A stretch of 64,000 nt of DNA from Enterobacter cancerogenus. Lineage in GTDB: Bacteria; Pseudomonadota; Gammaproteobacteria; Enterobacterales; Enterobacteriaceae. Each line of letters starts with the position of its first letter. Within the stretch, counting starts at the first letter, position 1. This document shows positions 32,635-46,000 of the stretch, one piece after another. Location of the stretch: NCBI RefSeq assembly GCF_019047785.1, contig NZ_CP077290.1, forward strand, positions 3,162,001-3,226,000, written 5' to 3'. The position numbers were made by a program, and so were the translations under genes. The notes under the pieces were generated by a model. It ran no database searches. It saw only the letters and a program-made list of their open reading frames with translations, and was not told the DNA's origin.

Positions 32635-33087
32635 TTAGTGTGATTGTGACAGGCGTTTTACCGCTGTCTGTAAAGCGTATGAATAACCGTCTGCACCCAG
32701 TCCACAGATAACACCAGCGGCGATATCCGACAGGTAGGAATGGTGGCGGAACGGTTCTCGGGCATGCACGTTACTCAGGTGGATCTCGATAAACGGGATA
32801 CTCACCGCAAGCAGTGCGTCGCGGATAGCAACACTGGTGTGCGTAAACGCGGCCGGATTGATCAGGATATAGTCCACATTGTCTTTAGCCTGATGAATAC
32901 GGTCGATGATTGCGTACTCCGCATTTGACTGAAAATGATCCAAATCCACATCTAATGACGCTGCTTCCGTACCCAGACGGTTAACAATTTCACTCAATGT
33001 TAGCGTGCCATACTTCTCTGGCTCACGGGTTCCGAGCATGTTCAGGTTCGGTCCGTTAAGGACTAAGATTTGAAATTTATCAGCCAT
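32635..33087 (-). CDS. aroQ: 3-dehydroquinate dehydratase, type II
   Basis: AroQ dehydrates 3-dehydroquinate to 3-dehydroshikimate in the shikimate pathway. The 150-residue protein has the type II signatures [19 protein letters not shown] (with the active-site Tyr and Arg), [17 protein letters not shown] and [19 protein letters not shown]. It lies 21 bp upstream of accB. E. coli K-12 lacks this type II enzyme (it uses AroD), although many other enterics have it next to accBC. Confidence 0.95.
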   Translation of the reverse strand: MADKFQILVLNGPNLNMLGTREPEKYGTLTLSEIVNRLGTEAASLDVDLDHFQSNAEYAIIDRIHQAKDNVDYILINPAAFTHTSVAIRDALLAVSIPFIEIHLSNVHAREPFRHHSYLSDIAAGVICGLGADGYSYALQTAVKRLSQSH

Positions 33088-33321
33088 TGTGCCGCTATCT
33101 CCTGCGAATCTCGGGTAAAAAACAAAATATACCTTCGATGCGCGATTGTCACCTTTTCAGAGGCCTAAAACCCCTGTCAGGAAAACCAAAGTCGCACATT
33201 ATAACGATTTCGTAGCATTTGGCAGCTAAATACTGGTCTTATCAGGGAAGATTATCAACCGCAAACCCAAAAAGATTCACGGATGATAAGTATTCTGCGG
33301 GAAAACGCACAGTTTCGCGCA

Positions 33322-33921
33322 CTATCGCAACCACTGGCGGAACTTCTTATAACGCCACGCCAGCAGGCCCAGCGCCAGGAGCGCATAGAGGATGGGCTGC
33401 GGCGAGAGAATTTTCACCGACCACAGGTAATGAATGGGGGCGAGGATCGCAACCAGATAGACGACGTTGTGCAAATACTGCCACCGTCGGCCCAGTTTTC
33501 GCTGGGCATACTGCGTGGAGGTGAGCGTCAGCGCCAGCAAAATCAGCCAGCTCACAATGCCCAGCGTCAGGTAGGGGCGCGTCACCAGTTCGCGGCCCAG
33601 TAGCGACAAATTGTTAATCCCCAGCTCAAGCAGCGCATAGCTGGTGAGATGGATCGTCGCCCAGGCAAAACACCATAGCCCTAACAGACGACGGGTGCGT
33701 ATCAATAATGGCTGTTTAGCGTAACGCGCCAGCGGTGAGACCAGCAAGGTCGCCAGTAAAAATTTCAGAGCCATCCTACCCGTAAAGTGCTGGATATCCT
33801 TCGCTGGGTCGGCGCTGAACGCGCCTGCATTCACCGCCCAGAACAGCCAGATAAAAGGAAGCAAACCGGCCAGGTGCAGCAGCACCTTCAGCCAGACGAT
33901 CTGCTTTGCGGTTAAGCGCAC
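33322..33921 (-). CDS. msrQ: heme membrane subunit MsrQ of the periplasmic methionine-sulfoxide reductase
   Basis: MsrQ (YedZ) is a b-type heme protein of the inner membrane that passes electrons from the quinone pool to MsrP. The 199-residue protein has about six hydrophobic helices and the ferric-reductase-like core with histidines in [34 protein letters not shown] and [18 protein letters not shown]. It starts at a GTG that overlaps the msrP stop (TAGTG), so translation is coupled. Confidence 0.95.
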   Translation of the reverse strand: MRLTAKQIVWLKVLLHLAGLLPFIWLFWAVNAGAFSADPAKDIQHFTGRMALKFLLATLLVSPLARYAKQPLLIRTRRLLGLWCFAWATIHLTSYALLELGINNLSLLGRELVTRPYLTLGIVSWLILLALTLTSTQYAQRKLGRRWQYLHNVVYLVAILAPIHYLWSVKILSPQPILYALLALGLLAWRYKKFRQWLR

Positions 33922-34922
33922 TAGAAATTCTCCCGTAAATTCAGCCCACGGTACAGCGACGCCACCTCATCCGCGTAGCCGTTAAACAGCAGCGTCGGCT
34001 GGCGTTTAACGTCCAGCGCACCGCCCGACCCAATAAACCGTTCGGTGGCCTGCGACCAGCGCGGGTGATCCACATGCGGGTTCACGTTCGCAAAAAAGCC
34101 GTATTCGCCCGGTGCCGCCAGGTTCCAGGTGGTGGGGGGGCGCTCGCGGGTGAGTTTGATGCTGACAATGGACTTAATCCCTTTAAAGCCGTACTTCCAC
34201 GGCACGGTCAGGCGAATGGGTGCCCCGTTCTGCGGCGGCAGCGCTTTGCCGTAAACGCCCACGGTCAGCAGCGTAAGCGGATGCATGGCTTCGTCGAGGC
34301 GCAACCCTTCCACATAGGGGTATTCAAGCCCGCCGCCGATAAAGCGATCCTTTTGACCCGGCATCTCGTCTGGCGCATACCGCGTCTGGAACGCGACGTA
34401 CTTCGCGTTGCTGGTGGGCTCAACCATCGCCAGCAGCTTATGCAGCGGGAAGCCAACCCAGGGAACCACCATGGACCAGGCCTCCACGCAGCGCATCCGG
34501 TAGATGCGCTCCTCCAGCGGAAAACGGGTGGTGAGGTCGTGGTGATCCAGCGTCAGCGGTTTGGCAACCTCGCCGTCAATTTTCAGCGTCCAGGGATCGG
34601 TTTTCATGCTGCCTGCGTTGGCCGCAGGATCGGCCTTATCAAGGCCAAATTCATAGAAGTTGTTATAGCCCGTGACTTTATCTTCTGGCGTCAGCGCCAG
34701 TTTATTTTGCCATTGTGCGGGTTTCGTAAAGGTGAGGGGCGCACCGGAGGGCGCTTTGGGGCGGTCGTTACCCTTAAACCAGTCGAGCAGGTCGGCGTGG
34801 GCCGCAGGGGTAAGCGTTAAGGCGGTCGCGCTGATGCCAAGCATTTTCAGGATCTGGCGGCGCTGTAACATAAAGACAGATTCAGACGTTACGTCGGCTT
34901 CCGTCAGCTTTCGGTTTTTCAT
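33921..34922 (-). CDS. msrP: periplasmic protein-methionine-sulfoxide reductase, molybdenum subunit MsrP
   Basis: MsrP (YedY) repairs oxidised methionines in envelope proteins using a molybdopterin cofactor. The 333-residue protein carries a Tat signal peptide with the twin-arginine RRQILKMLG near residue 27 and cleavage near AHA. The Mo-ligand cysteine is in [15 protein letters not shown], followed by GFPLHKLL. I chose ATG 34922, preceded by GGAGGA. An ATG five codons upstream is less well placed. It forms an operon with msrQ. In K-12 the pair lies elsewhere on the chromosome. Confidence 0.96.
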   Translation of the reverse strand: MKNRKLTEADVTSESVFMLQRRQILKMLGISATALTLTPAAHADLLDWFKGNDRPKAPSGAPLTFTKPAQWQNKLALTPEDKVTGYNNFYEFGLDKADPAANAGSMKTDPWTLKIDGEVAKPLTLDHHDLTTRFPLEERIYRMRCVEAWSMVVPWVGFPLHKLLAMVEPTSNAKYVAFQTRYAPDEMPGQKDRFIGGGLEYPYVEGLRLDEAMHPLTLLTVGVYGKALPPQNGAPIRLTVPWKYGFKGIKSIVSIKLTRERPPTTWNLAAPGEYGFFANVNPHVDHPRWSQATERFIGSGGALDVKRQPTLLFNGYADEVASLYRGLNLRENF

Positions 34923-34999
34923 GGCATCCTCCGTCATGCGTTTTTGTAAGCATGACGGAGGAGAGCGGTTAGCGCGAATATGTCACGAAAATTTGAAGA

Positions 35000-35974
35000 T
35001 TAGGCTATTTTCACCAGCGCGCGGCCATGGAACTGGTTGTCCATGATCTTATTGGCATAGTCAGGTGCCTGGCTGAGGGAAATTTCGGTGGCACTTTGGG
35101 TAAAGAAGGACTCCGGCAGATCACGCACCAGACGCTCCCAGGCTTCAGCGCGACGGGCTGCAGGCGTCATCACAGAATCGACCCCTTGCAGGCGCACGTT
35201 ACGCAGAATAAACGGCATCACGGTGGTTGGCAGGGCAAAACCGCCCGCCAGACCGCAGGCAGCCACGCAGCCGCCGTAGTTCATCTGCGCCAGGACTTTC
35301 GCGAGCACTTTGTCACCTACGGTATCAACTGCGCCTGCCCAAAGCTGTTTTTCCAGCGGACGGGTTTCGGCAAACTCTTCCCGGCCAAGAATGCGGCTCG
35401 CCCCCAGCTGACGCAGATAGTCATGCGTACTCTCACGGCCAGAGACGGCCACAACCTGATAACCCAGCTTATGCAGCAGGGCAACGGCGGTGCTACCCAC
35501 GCCACCGCTCGCGCCGGTCACGACAATTTCGCCAGATTCCGGGCGGATCCCGGCGTCCTCCAGCGCCATCACGCACAGCATAGCGGTAAAGCCGGCTGTC
35601 CCTACGATCATCGCTTTACGGCCATCTAACCCCGCCGGCATCGGTACCAGCCAGTCGCCCTTCACGCGCGCCTGAGAAGCCAGGCCGCCCCAGTGGTTTT
35701 CACCCACGCCCCAGCCGGTGAGCAGCACCTGCTGCCCGGCGTGGAAGCGCGGATCTTCGCTGGTGTGCACATGGCCCGCAAAATCAATTCCTGGCACCAT
35801 CGGGAAATTTCGGATGATTTTACCTTTGCCGGTAATCGCCAGCGCATCCTTATAGTTCAGGCTGGACCAGTCAATGTCCACGGTGACGTCGCCTTCGGGC
35901 AGACGGCCCTCTTCAATGGCTTGCACCGAGGCAAGGGTTTTACCGTCCTGCTGTTCTAAAATCAAAGCCTGCAT
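35000..35974 (-). CDS. acuI: acryloyl-CoA reductase-type quinone oxidoreductase AcuI (YhdH)
   Basis: AcuI reduces toxic acryloyl-CoA to propionyl-CoA with NADPH. The 324-residue protein is a zinc-free medium-chain dehydrogenase. It has the N-terminal GroES-like domain with MVPGIDFAGHV near residue 60 and the Rossmann domain with VTGASGGVGSTAVALLHKLGY near residues 150-170. No zinc-binding cysteine cluster is present, as expected for the YhdH/YhfP subfamily. It is divergent from csrD. Confidence 0.95.
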   Translation of the reverse strand: MQALILEQQDGKTLASVQAIEEGRLPEGDVTVDIDWSSLNYKDALAITGKGKIIRNFPMVPGIDFAGHVHTSEDPRFHAGQQVLLTGWGVGENHWGGLASQARVKGDWLVPMPAGLDGRKAMIVGTAGFTAMLCVMALEDAGIRPESGEIVVTGASGGVGSTAVALLHKLGYQVVAVSGRESTHDYLRQLGASRILGREEFAETRPLEKQLWAGAVDTVGDKVLAKVLAQMNYGGCVAACGLAGGFALPTTVMPFILRNVRLQGVDSVMTPAARRAEAWERLVRDLPESFFTQSATEISLSQAPDYANKIMDNQFHGRALVKIA

Positions 35975-36156
35975 ACTGGTTCCTTACGACTCAGATGATT
36001 GGAAAATAATTCCTTAAGACTATACTCGCACAATGAAACGTTATGCCGATTTAACGCAATAAATTGCCAGATAGGCCAGGTTTGGTAGTATGTCGCATCT
36101 CAAATGCAAGTTAGCGCTTACTCGCTATTCCATCAACCCACGGAGTAATCTCAAGG

Positions 36157-38097
36157 ATGCGATTAACCACAAAATTTTCAGCGTTTATCACGCTGCTGAC
36201 GGGGCTCACCATCTTCGTCACGCTGATTGGCTGTTCCCTGAGCTTTTACAATGCCATTCAGGATAAGCTGGTCAATCGCGTTCAGTCGGTGGCATCGGTC
36301 ATTGATACCCGTCTGATTACCACCTCGCTCCCGGCGCTGTCGCGCGAGCTGGACGAGCTGATGGTGCCGGTAGATATTGTTCAGATCGATATCACCCAGG
36401 GCAAAAAAACGGTTTTTAGCCATGCCCGACAAACAAGCTATCGGCCTGCCGGCACGGTGAATCAGTACCGGGAGGTCGCGGTTAATTCGCTCAAACATCC
36501 CGGCATGACCATCAGGATGGTCTACCTGGACCCGATGTCCAATTACTTCCGCTCGTTGATGACCACCGCACCGCTGACCATGGCCGTTGGCTTTATCGTG
36601 GTGTTGATTTTTCTCGCCGTGCGCTGGCTGCGTCGTCAGCTCTCGGGCCAGGAGCTGCTGGAGAACCGTTCGGTACGAATACTGAACGGCGAACGTGGTC
36701 CGCAGGTGCGCGGTTCGGTCTATGAATGGCCGACACGCACCAGCAGCGCGCTGGACGTGCTGCTGTCTGAAATTCAGTTCGCCAGCGATCAGCGTAGCCG
36801 CATGGATACCTTGATCCGCTCCTACGCCGCGCAGGATAACAAAACGGGCTTGAATAACCGTCTCTTCTTTGATAATCAGCTGGCCACGCTGCTGGATGAT
36901 GCCGAAAAGGTAGGGGCGCACGGGGTGGTGATGATGATCCGCCTGCCTGATTTCGATCTGCTGCGCGATACTTGGGGCCGCCGCGTGGCGGAAGAGAATC
37001 TCTTTACGCTCATCAACCTGCTCTCAACCTTTATTATGCGCTACCCGGGTTCGCTTCTGGCGCGCTATCACCGCAGTGATTTTGCCGTGTTGCTTCCCCA
37101 TCGCACGCTGAAAGAGTCAGAGAGTATTGCCAGCCAACTGCTGAAAGCCGTCGATGCCTTGCCGCAAAGCAAGTTGTTCGACAGAGACGATATGGTGCAC
37201 ATCGGCATCTGCGCATGGCGCGGCGGGCAGGCAACCGAACAGGTGATGGAACATGCGGAAGCGGCAACCCGCAATGCGGTCCTGCAGGGGGCGAACGGCT
37301 GGGCGATTTATGATGATTCGCTGCCGGAAAAAGGGCGCGGCAACGTGCGCTGGCGTACGCTGATCGAGCAGATGTTAAGTCGCGGCGGGCCGCGCATATA
37401 CCAAAAACCGGCGGTTATGAAAAATGGCCTGGTTCATCATCGCGAGCTGATGTGCCGTATTTTTGACGGCACGGAAGAGGTCATCTCCGCCGAATACCTG
37501 CCGATGGTGCTGCAGTTTGGCCTGTCCGAAGAGTACGACCGCCAGCAAATCTCCCGCCTGATCCCGTTCCTGTCGTTCTGGCCCGAGGAAAACCTGGCAT
37601 TACAGGTCACCGTTGAGTCACTGATTCGCCCGCGTTTCCAGCGCTGGCTACGCGATACGTTAATGCAATGCGAAAAATCGCAACGTAAACGCATTATTTT
37701 TGAACTTGCAGAGGCAGATGTAGGTCAACACATCAGCCGGTTACGTCCTGTGGTACGGTTAATCAATGCGCTTGGTGCTCGCGTCGCGGTGACGCAGGCG
37801 GGCCTGACGCTGGTCAGTACCAGCTGGATCAAGGAGCTGGGTGCCGAGCTACTGAAGCTGCATCCGGGGCTGGTAAGGAATATTGAAAAACGCACGGAAA
37901 ACCAGCTGCTGGTACAGAGCCTGGTGGAAGCGTGTAAGGGAACACAAACACAGGTATTTGCCGCTGGCGTGCGCTCGCGGGGTGAATGGCAGATGTTGAC
38001 AGAGCGCGGGGTTGCAGGTGGTCAGGGTGATTTTTTTGCCGCCTCTCAGCCGCTTGACACCAATGTGAAAAAATATTTGCAAAGATACTCTGTTTGA
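36157..38097 (+). CDS. csrD: CsrD, regulator of CsrB/CsrC RNA decay (degenerate GGDEF/EAL)
   Basis: CsrD targets the CsrA-sequestering RNAs CsrB and CsrC for RNase E cleavage. The 646-residue protein has two membrane helices (about residues 10-32 and 137-155) flanking a periplasmic segment, then a HAMP-like/coiled region, a GGDEF domain and an EAL domain. Both active sites are degenerate: HRSDF replaces GGDEF and ELM replaces EAL. It therefore does not make or break c-di-GMP. It lies upstream of mreB as in E. coli. Confidence 0.96.
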   Translation: MRLTTKFSAFITLLTGLTIFVTLIGCSLSFYNAIQDKLVNRVQSVASVIDTRLITTSLPALSRELDELMVPVDIVQIDITQGKKTVFSHARQTSYRPAGTVNQYREVAVNSLKHPGMTIRMVYLDPMSNYFRSLMTTAPLTMAVGFIVVLIFLAVRWLRRQLSGQELLENRSVRILNGERGPQVRGSVYEWPTRTSSALDVLLSEIQFASDQRSRMDTLIRSYAAQDNKTGLNNRLFFDNQLATLLDDAEKVGAHGVVMMIRLPDFDLLRDTWGRRVAEENLFTLINLLSTFIMRYPGSLLARYHRSDFAVLLPHRTLKESESIASQLLKAVDALPQSKLFDRDDMVHIGICAWRGGQATEQVMEHAEAATRNAVLQGANGWAIYDDSLPEKGRGNVRWRTLIEQMLSRGGPRIYQKPAVMKNGLVHHRELMCRIFDGTEEVISAEYLPMVLQFGLSEEYDRQQISRLIPFLSFWPEENLALQVTVESLIRPRFQRWLRDTLMQCEKSQRKRIIFELAEADVGQHISRLRPVVRLINALGARVAVTQAGLTLVSTSWIKELGAELLKLHPGLVRNIEKRTENQLLVQSLVEACKGTQTQVFAAGVRSRGEWQMLTERGVAGGQGDFFAASQPLDTNVKKYLQRYSV

Positions 38098-39420
<1,323 letters not shown>

Positions 39421-39482
39421 TCGGGTGTGAAAGGGTAGCAAATGGCTACCCTTTCTCTCTGACGCGAGAAGACGCATAGCCT

Positions 39483-40987
<1,505 letters not shown>

Positions 40988-40996
40988 AAGGTTTCT

Positions 40997-41590
40997 ATGA
41001 CGTCTGTCTATCTTGCTTCTGGTTCACCGCGTCGTCAGGAGTTGCTCACGCAGCTGGGCATCTCCTTCGAGCGCATCGTTACGGGTATCGAAGAGAAACG
41101 TGCAGAGGGCGAAAGCGCTCAGCAGTACGTTTGCCGCCTGGCGCGAGAAAAAGCGCAGGCTGGCGTGGCGCAAGTGCCGCACGATCTTCCGGTGTTGGGT
41201 GCCGATACCATCGTCATCCTGAACGGTGAAGTGCTTGAGAAACCGCACGACGCGGACCATGCGGCGCGCATGCTGCGCAACATGTCCGGGCAAACGCATC
41301 AGGTCATGACGGCGGTCGCACTGGCCGACAGTCAGGATGTGCTGGATTGCCTGGTGGTGACGGACGTCACGTTCAGAGTGCTTACCGATGACGAGATCGC
41401 CGCCTATATCGCGAGCGGTGAACCGATGGATAAAGCAGGTGCATACGGTATTCAAGGGTTGGGTGGCTGTTTTGTCAGGAAGATTAATGGCAGCTATCAC
41501 GCCGTAGTCGGCTTACCGCTGGTGGAAACGTATGAGTTGCTGAGCAATTTTAACTCACTGCGTGAGGGAAGGGATAATTATGACGGCTGA
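40997..41590 (+). CDS. yhdE: Maf-type nucleotide pyrophosphatase YhdE (dTTP/UTP)
   Basis: YhdE hydrolyses dTTP, UTP and some modified nucleotides to monophosphates and is thought to clean the nucleotide pool. The 197-residue protein has the Maf signature [16 protein letters not shown] at residues 6-21, the acidic motif [19 protein letters not shown] near 65-85, and [22 protein letters not shown] near 145-165. It follows mreD by 9 bp and overlaps rng by 11 bp, so it belongs to the mre-rng transcript. Confidence 0.96.
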   Translation: MTSVYLASGSPRRQELLTQLGISFERIVTGIEEKRAEGESAQQYVCRLAREKAQAGVAQVPHDLPVLGADTIVILNGEVLEKPHDADHAARMLRNMSGQTHQVMTAVALADSQDVLDCLVVTDVTFRVLTDDEIAAYIASGEPMDKAGAYGIQGLGGCFVRKINGSYHAVVGLPLVETYELLSNFNSLREGRDNYDG

Positions 41591-43049
41591 ATTGTTGGTA
41601 AACGTAACGCCCTCGGAAACCCGTGTGGCCTACATTGATGGTGGCATTCTTCAGGAAATTCACATTGAGCGTGAGGCGCGACGCGGAATAGTAGGCAATA
41701 TCTACAAAGGTCGGGTCAGTCGCGTACTGCCGGGTATGCAGGCGGCTTTTGTAGATATTGGACTCGATAAGGCCGCGTTTCTGCACGCCTCCGACATCAT
41801 GCCGCACACCGAGTGCGTGGCGGGCGAAGAGCAGAAGCAGTTTGCCGTACGCGATATTTCTGAGCTGGTGCGCCAGGGCCAGGACCTGATGGTGCAGGTG
41901 GTGAAAGATCCGCTCGGCACCAAAGGCGCGCGTTTGACCACCGACATCACCTTACCTTCCCGCTATCTGGTCTTTATGCCGGGTGCCTCGCACGTCGGGG
42001 TGTCGCAGCGTATTGAGAGCGAAAGCGAGCGCGAGCGCCTGAAAAAGGTGGTCAGCGCCTACTGCGACGAGCAGGGTGGGTTTATCATCCGTACCGCAGC
42101 GGAAGGGATCAGCGAAGAGGATCTGGCCTCCGATGCGGCCTATCTTAAGCGTGTCTGGACCAAGGTGATGGAGCGTAAAAAACGCAACCAGACCCGTTAT
42201 CAGCTTTACGGTGAGCTGGCGCTTGCCCAGCGCGTACTGCGTGATTTCGCCGATGCGCAGCTCGACCGCATTCGCGTGGACTCCCGCCTGACCTACGAAG
42301 CGCTGCTGGAGTTTACCGCCGAATACATCCCTGAAATGCCGGGCCTGCTGGAGCACTACACCGGGCGTCAGCCGATTTTCGATCTCTTTGACGTCGAAAA
42401 CGAAATCCAGCGCGCGCTTGAGCGTAAGGTGGAGCTGAAGTCCGGCGGCTATCTGATCATCGATCAGACCGAAGCCATGACCACCGTTGACATCAACACC
42501 GGGGCGTTTGTCGGCCATCGCAACCTGGATGACACCATCTTCAACACCAACATCGAAGCGACGCAGGCCATTGCCCGCCAGCTTCGTCTGCGCAATCTGG
42601 GCGGCATTATCATCATCGACTTTATCGATATGAATAATGAGGATCACCGCCGCCGCGTGCTGCATTCCCTGGAGCAGGCGCTGAGCAAAGACCGCGTAAA
42701 AACCAGCATCAACGGCTTCTCGCAGCTGGGTCTGGTGGAAATGACCCGGAAACGGACCCGTGAAAGCGTGGAACATGTGCTGTGTAACGAGTGTCCTACC
42801 TGTCATGGACGCGGCACGGTAAAGACGGTGGAGACCGTCTGCTACGAAATCATGCGTGAAATTGTCCGCGTTCATCACGCCTACGACTCCGACCGTTTTC
42901 TGGTCTATGCTTCCCCTTCGGTGGCGGAAGCGCTCAAAGGCGAAGAGTCCCACGCGCTGGCAGAAGTGGAAATTTTTGTCGGCAAGCAGGTCAAAGTGCA
43001 AATTGAACCGCTCTACAATCAGGAACAATTTGACGTAGTCATGATGTAA
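41580..43049 (+). CDS. rng: ribonuclease G
   Basis: RNase G matures the 5' end of 16S rRNA and degrades some mRNAs. The 489-residue protein matches the catalytic half of RNase E. It has the S1 domain ([23 protein letters not shown], about 40-62), the 5'-sensor/RNase H region, catalytic aspartates in [13 protein letters not shown] and IIIDFIDM, and the zinc link [11 protein letters not shown] near 405. ATG 41580 gives [10 protein letters not shown] as in E. coli. It processes the rRNA made elsewhere in this window. Confidence 0.98.
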   Translation: MTAELLVNVTPSETRVAYIDGGILQEIHIEREARRGIVGNIYKGRVSRVLPGMQAAFVDIGLDKAAFLHASDIMPHTECVAGEEQKQFAVRDISELVRQGQDLMVQVVKDPLGTKGARLTTDITLPSRYLVFMPGASHVGVSQRIESESERERLKKVVSAYCDEQGGFIIRTAAEGISEEDLASDAAYLKRVWTKVMERKKRNQTRYQLYGELALAQRVLRDFADAQLDRIRVDSRLTYEALLEFTAEYIPEMPGLLEHYTGRQPIFDLFDVENEIQRALERKVELKSGGYLIIDQTEAMTTVDINTGAFVGHRNLDDTIFNTNIEATQAIARQLRLRNLGGIIIIDFIDMNNEDHRRRVLHSLEQALSKDRVKTSINGFSQLGLVEMTRKRTRESVEHVLCNECPTCHGRGTVKTVETVCYEIMREIVRVHHAYDSDRFLVYASPSVAEALKGEESHALAEVEIFVGKQVKVQIEPLYNQEQFDVVMM

Positions 43050-43092
43050 GGCGCGATGCGCTGCGAGAATAAAGGCTGACAAGGAGAGACGC

Positions 43093-46000
43093 GTGAGGCG
43101 ATTGCCGGGGATTTTACTGCTTACAGGGGCAACGCTCGTCGTGATTGTCGCGTTGCTCGTGAGCGGGCTGCGTCTCGTTTTACCGCATCTGGACAGCTGG
43201 CGTCCGCAGTTGCTGGCGAAAATCGAATCCTCCACCGGGGTGCCGGTGGATGTCAGCCAGATCAGCGCCAGCTGGCAGAACTTTGGCCCGACGCTGGACG
43301 TGCGGGATATCAATGCCAGCCTGAAAGACGGCGGCTACCTCAAAATTAAACGTGTCACCCTGGCGCTGGACGTCTGGCAAAGTTTGCTGCACCTGCGCTG
43401 GCAGTTCCGCGATCTCACCTTTTACCAACTTAGGTTCCTGACCAACACGCCGATCAGCAGCGATGGCTCCAGCAAGGGGCTTGAGACCAACCGGTTTAGC
43501 GATCTTTTCCTGCGCCAGTTCGATCACTTCGATCTGCGTGACAGTGAGGTGAGCTTCATTACGCTTTCCGGCCAGCGATCGTCGCTGGCGATCCCCCAGC
43601 TGACCTGGCTCAATGGCAAAGATCGTCACCGCGCCGAAGGGCAGGTGAGCCTCTCGAGCCTTAACGGGCAGCACGGTGTTATGCAGGTGCGAATGGATCT
43701 GCGTGATGACGACGGCTTGTTAAACAACGGCAAAGTGTGGCTGCAGGCTGACGATGTGGATGTCAAGCCGTGGCTGGGCGACTGGATCCAGCAAAATATG
43801 CAGCTCGAAACCGCCCGTTTTAGCCTGGAAGGCTGGATGACCCTGACGAAAGGTGAATTTGCCAGCGGGGATATCTGGCTGAAGCAGGGGGGCGCAAGCT
43901 GGAAAGATGAAAAACAACCGCATCAGCTCTCCGTTGATAACCTCACCGCGCATGTGACCCAGGTGAAAGGGGGCTGGCAATTTGCCATTCCCGATACGCG
44001 TATCACCATGGACAGCAAGCCCTGGCCGCGCGGCGCGCTGACGCTCGCCTGGATGCCGGAGCAGGATGTGGGCGGCACGAACAGTAAACGCAGCGATGAG
44101 CTGCGCATTCGTGCCAGCAATCTCGATCTGGAGGCGATAGAAGGGCTGCGCTCAATGGCGACGAAGCTCTCTCCGGAACTTGGTGATATCTGGCTGGCAA
44201 CACAGCCAACGGGAACGGTAGACGCGCTGGCGCTGGACATTCCGCTGCAGGCAACAGAGAAAACCCGATTTCTCGCGTCCTGGACCGGTCTTGCCTGGAA
44301 ACAGTGGAAGCTCTTGCCGGGCGCAGAACATTTTAGCGGTAAGCTGGAAGGCAGCGTGGAAGACGGCAGGCTGACGGCAGAAATGCGCGATGCCAAAATG
44401 CCGTATGAAACAGTTTTCCGTGCTCCGCTTGAGATTGAAAAAGGCTCCGCCGTTCTCAACTGGCTGCACAACGATAAAGGCTTTCAGCTGGATGGCCGCC
44501 AGATCGATGTAAAAGCCAAAGCGGTGCATGCGCGCGGTGATTTCCGCTATTTGCAGCCTAAAGGTGAAGAGCCATGGCTGGGTATTCTGGCGGGGATCAG
44601 CACCGACGATGGCGCGCAGGCCTGGCGTTATTTCCCGGAAAATCTGATGGGCAAAGCGCTGGTGGACTACCTCAGCGGTGCGATCCAGGGCGGTCAGGCA
44701 GATAATGCCACGCTGGTTTATGGCGGCAATCCGCATCTCTTCCCGTACAAACACAACGAAGGGCAGTTCCAGGTGCTGGTGCCGTTACACAACGCGACCT
44801 TTGCCTTCCAGCCGGACTGGCCTGCGCTGCAAAACCTCAATATCGAACTGAACTTCCTCAATGACGGGCTGTGGATGAAGACGGACAGCGTGGCGCTGGG
44901 CGGTGTGACCGCCAGTAACCTGACGGCAAACATCCCGGATTACTCCAAAGAGAAGCTGCTCATTGATGCGGACATCAAGGGGCCCGGAAAGGCGGTTGGC
45001 CCCTACTTTGACGGGACGCCGCTAAAGGAATCGCTGGCGGCAACGCTCGATCAGCTGCAGCTGGATGGCGATGTGAATGCTCGCTTACATCTGGACATCC
45101 CGCTTGATGGCGAAATGACGACCGCTAAAGGTGACGTCCGGCTCCAGAACAACAGCCTCTTTATCAAGCCGCTGAACAGCACGCTGACCAACCTCAACGG
45201 GCAGTTCAGCTTTGTAAACGGCAACCTCAAGAGCGAGCCGCTCAACGCCACCTGGTTTAACCAACCGATCAATATCGATTTTTCCACCACCGAGGGTGAA
45301 AAAGCCTACCAGGTGGCGGTCAACATGAATGCCAGCTGGCAGCCATCGCGCATGGGCGTGCTGCCCCGGCAGATCGAAAGTGCGGTCGGCGGCGCGGTTG
45401 ACTGGCGTGGCAAGGTCGGTATCGAGCTGCCTTATCACGCCGGGGCGCGGTATAACGTAGATATCACCGGCGATCTGAAAAACATCAGCAGCCAACTGCC
45501 TGCCCCGCTGGACAAAAAAGCCGGGCAGCCGCTGCCGATGAAAATCAACGTGGCGGGTGGCCTCAACAGCTTTGACTTAACCGGCAGCGCGGGTGGGACA
45601 AACCACTTTAACAGCCGCTGGCTGCTTAACCGCAAGCTGACGCTCGACAGAGCCATATGGACGACGGACAGCCGAAGCACGCCTCCGCTGCCTGAGCAGG
45701 CGGGCGTTGAGCTGAACCTGCCTCCTCTGGACGGCGCTGAATGGCTGGCCCTGTTCCAGAAAGGCGTTGGACAAAACGCGAACGATGTCGTGCAGATCCC
45801 GCAGACCATCACTGCGCGCACGCCAGCGCTAACGCTGGGCGGGCAAACGTGGAATAACCTCAGCATCGTTTCGCAACCTGCGGCAAACGGTACGAAGGTT
45901 GAGGCGCAGGGACGGGAGATTAACGGCACCCTGACTATGCGAGATCACGCCCCCTGGCAGGCGGCGATCCGTTACCTTTATTACAACCCTGCCACAGCGA

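Noticed and set aside
41952..43313. 453-codon open frame antisense to rng and the start of yhdP
   Set aside because: It spans two well-supported genes and is explained by codon bias in rng. No start signals or family motif are present.
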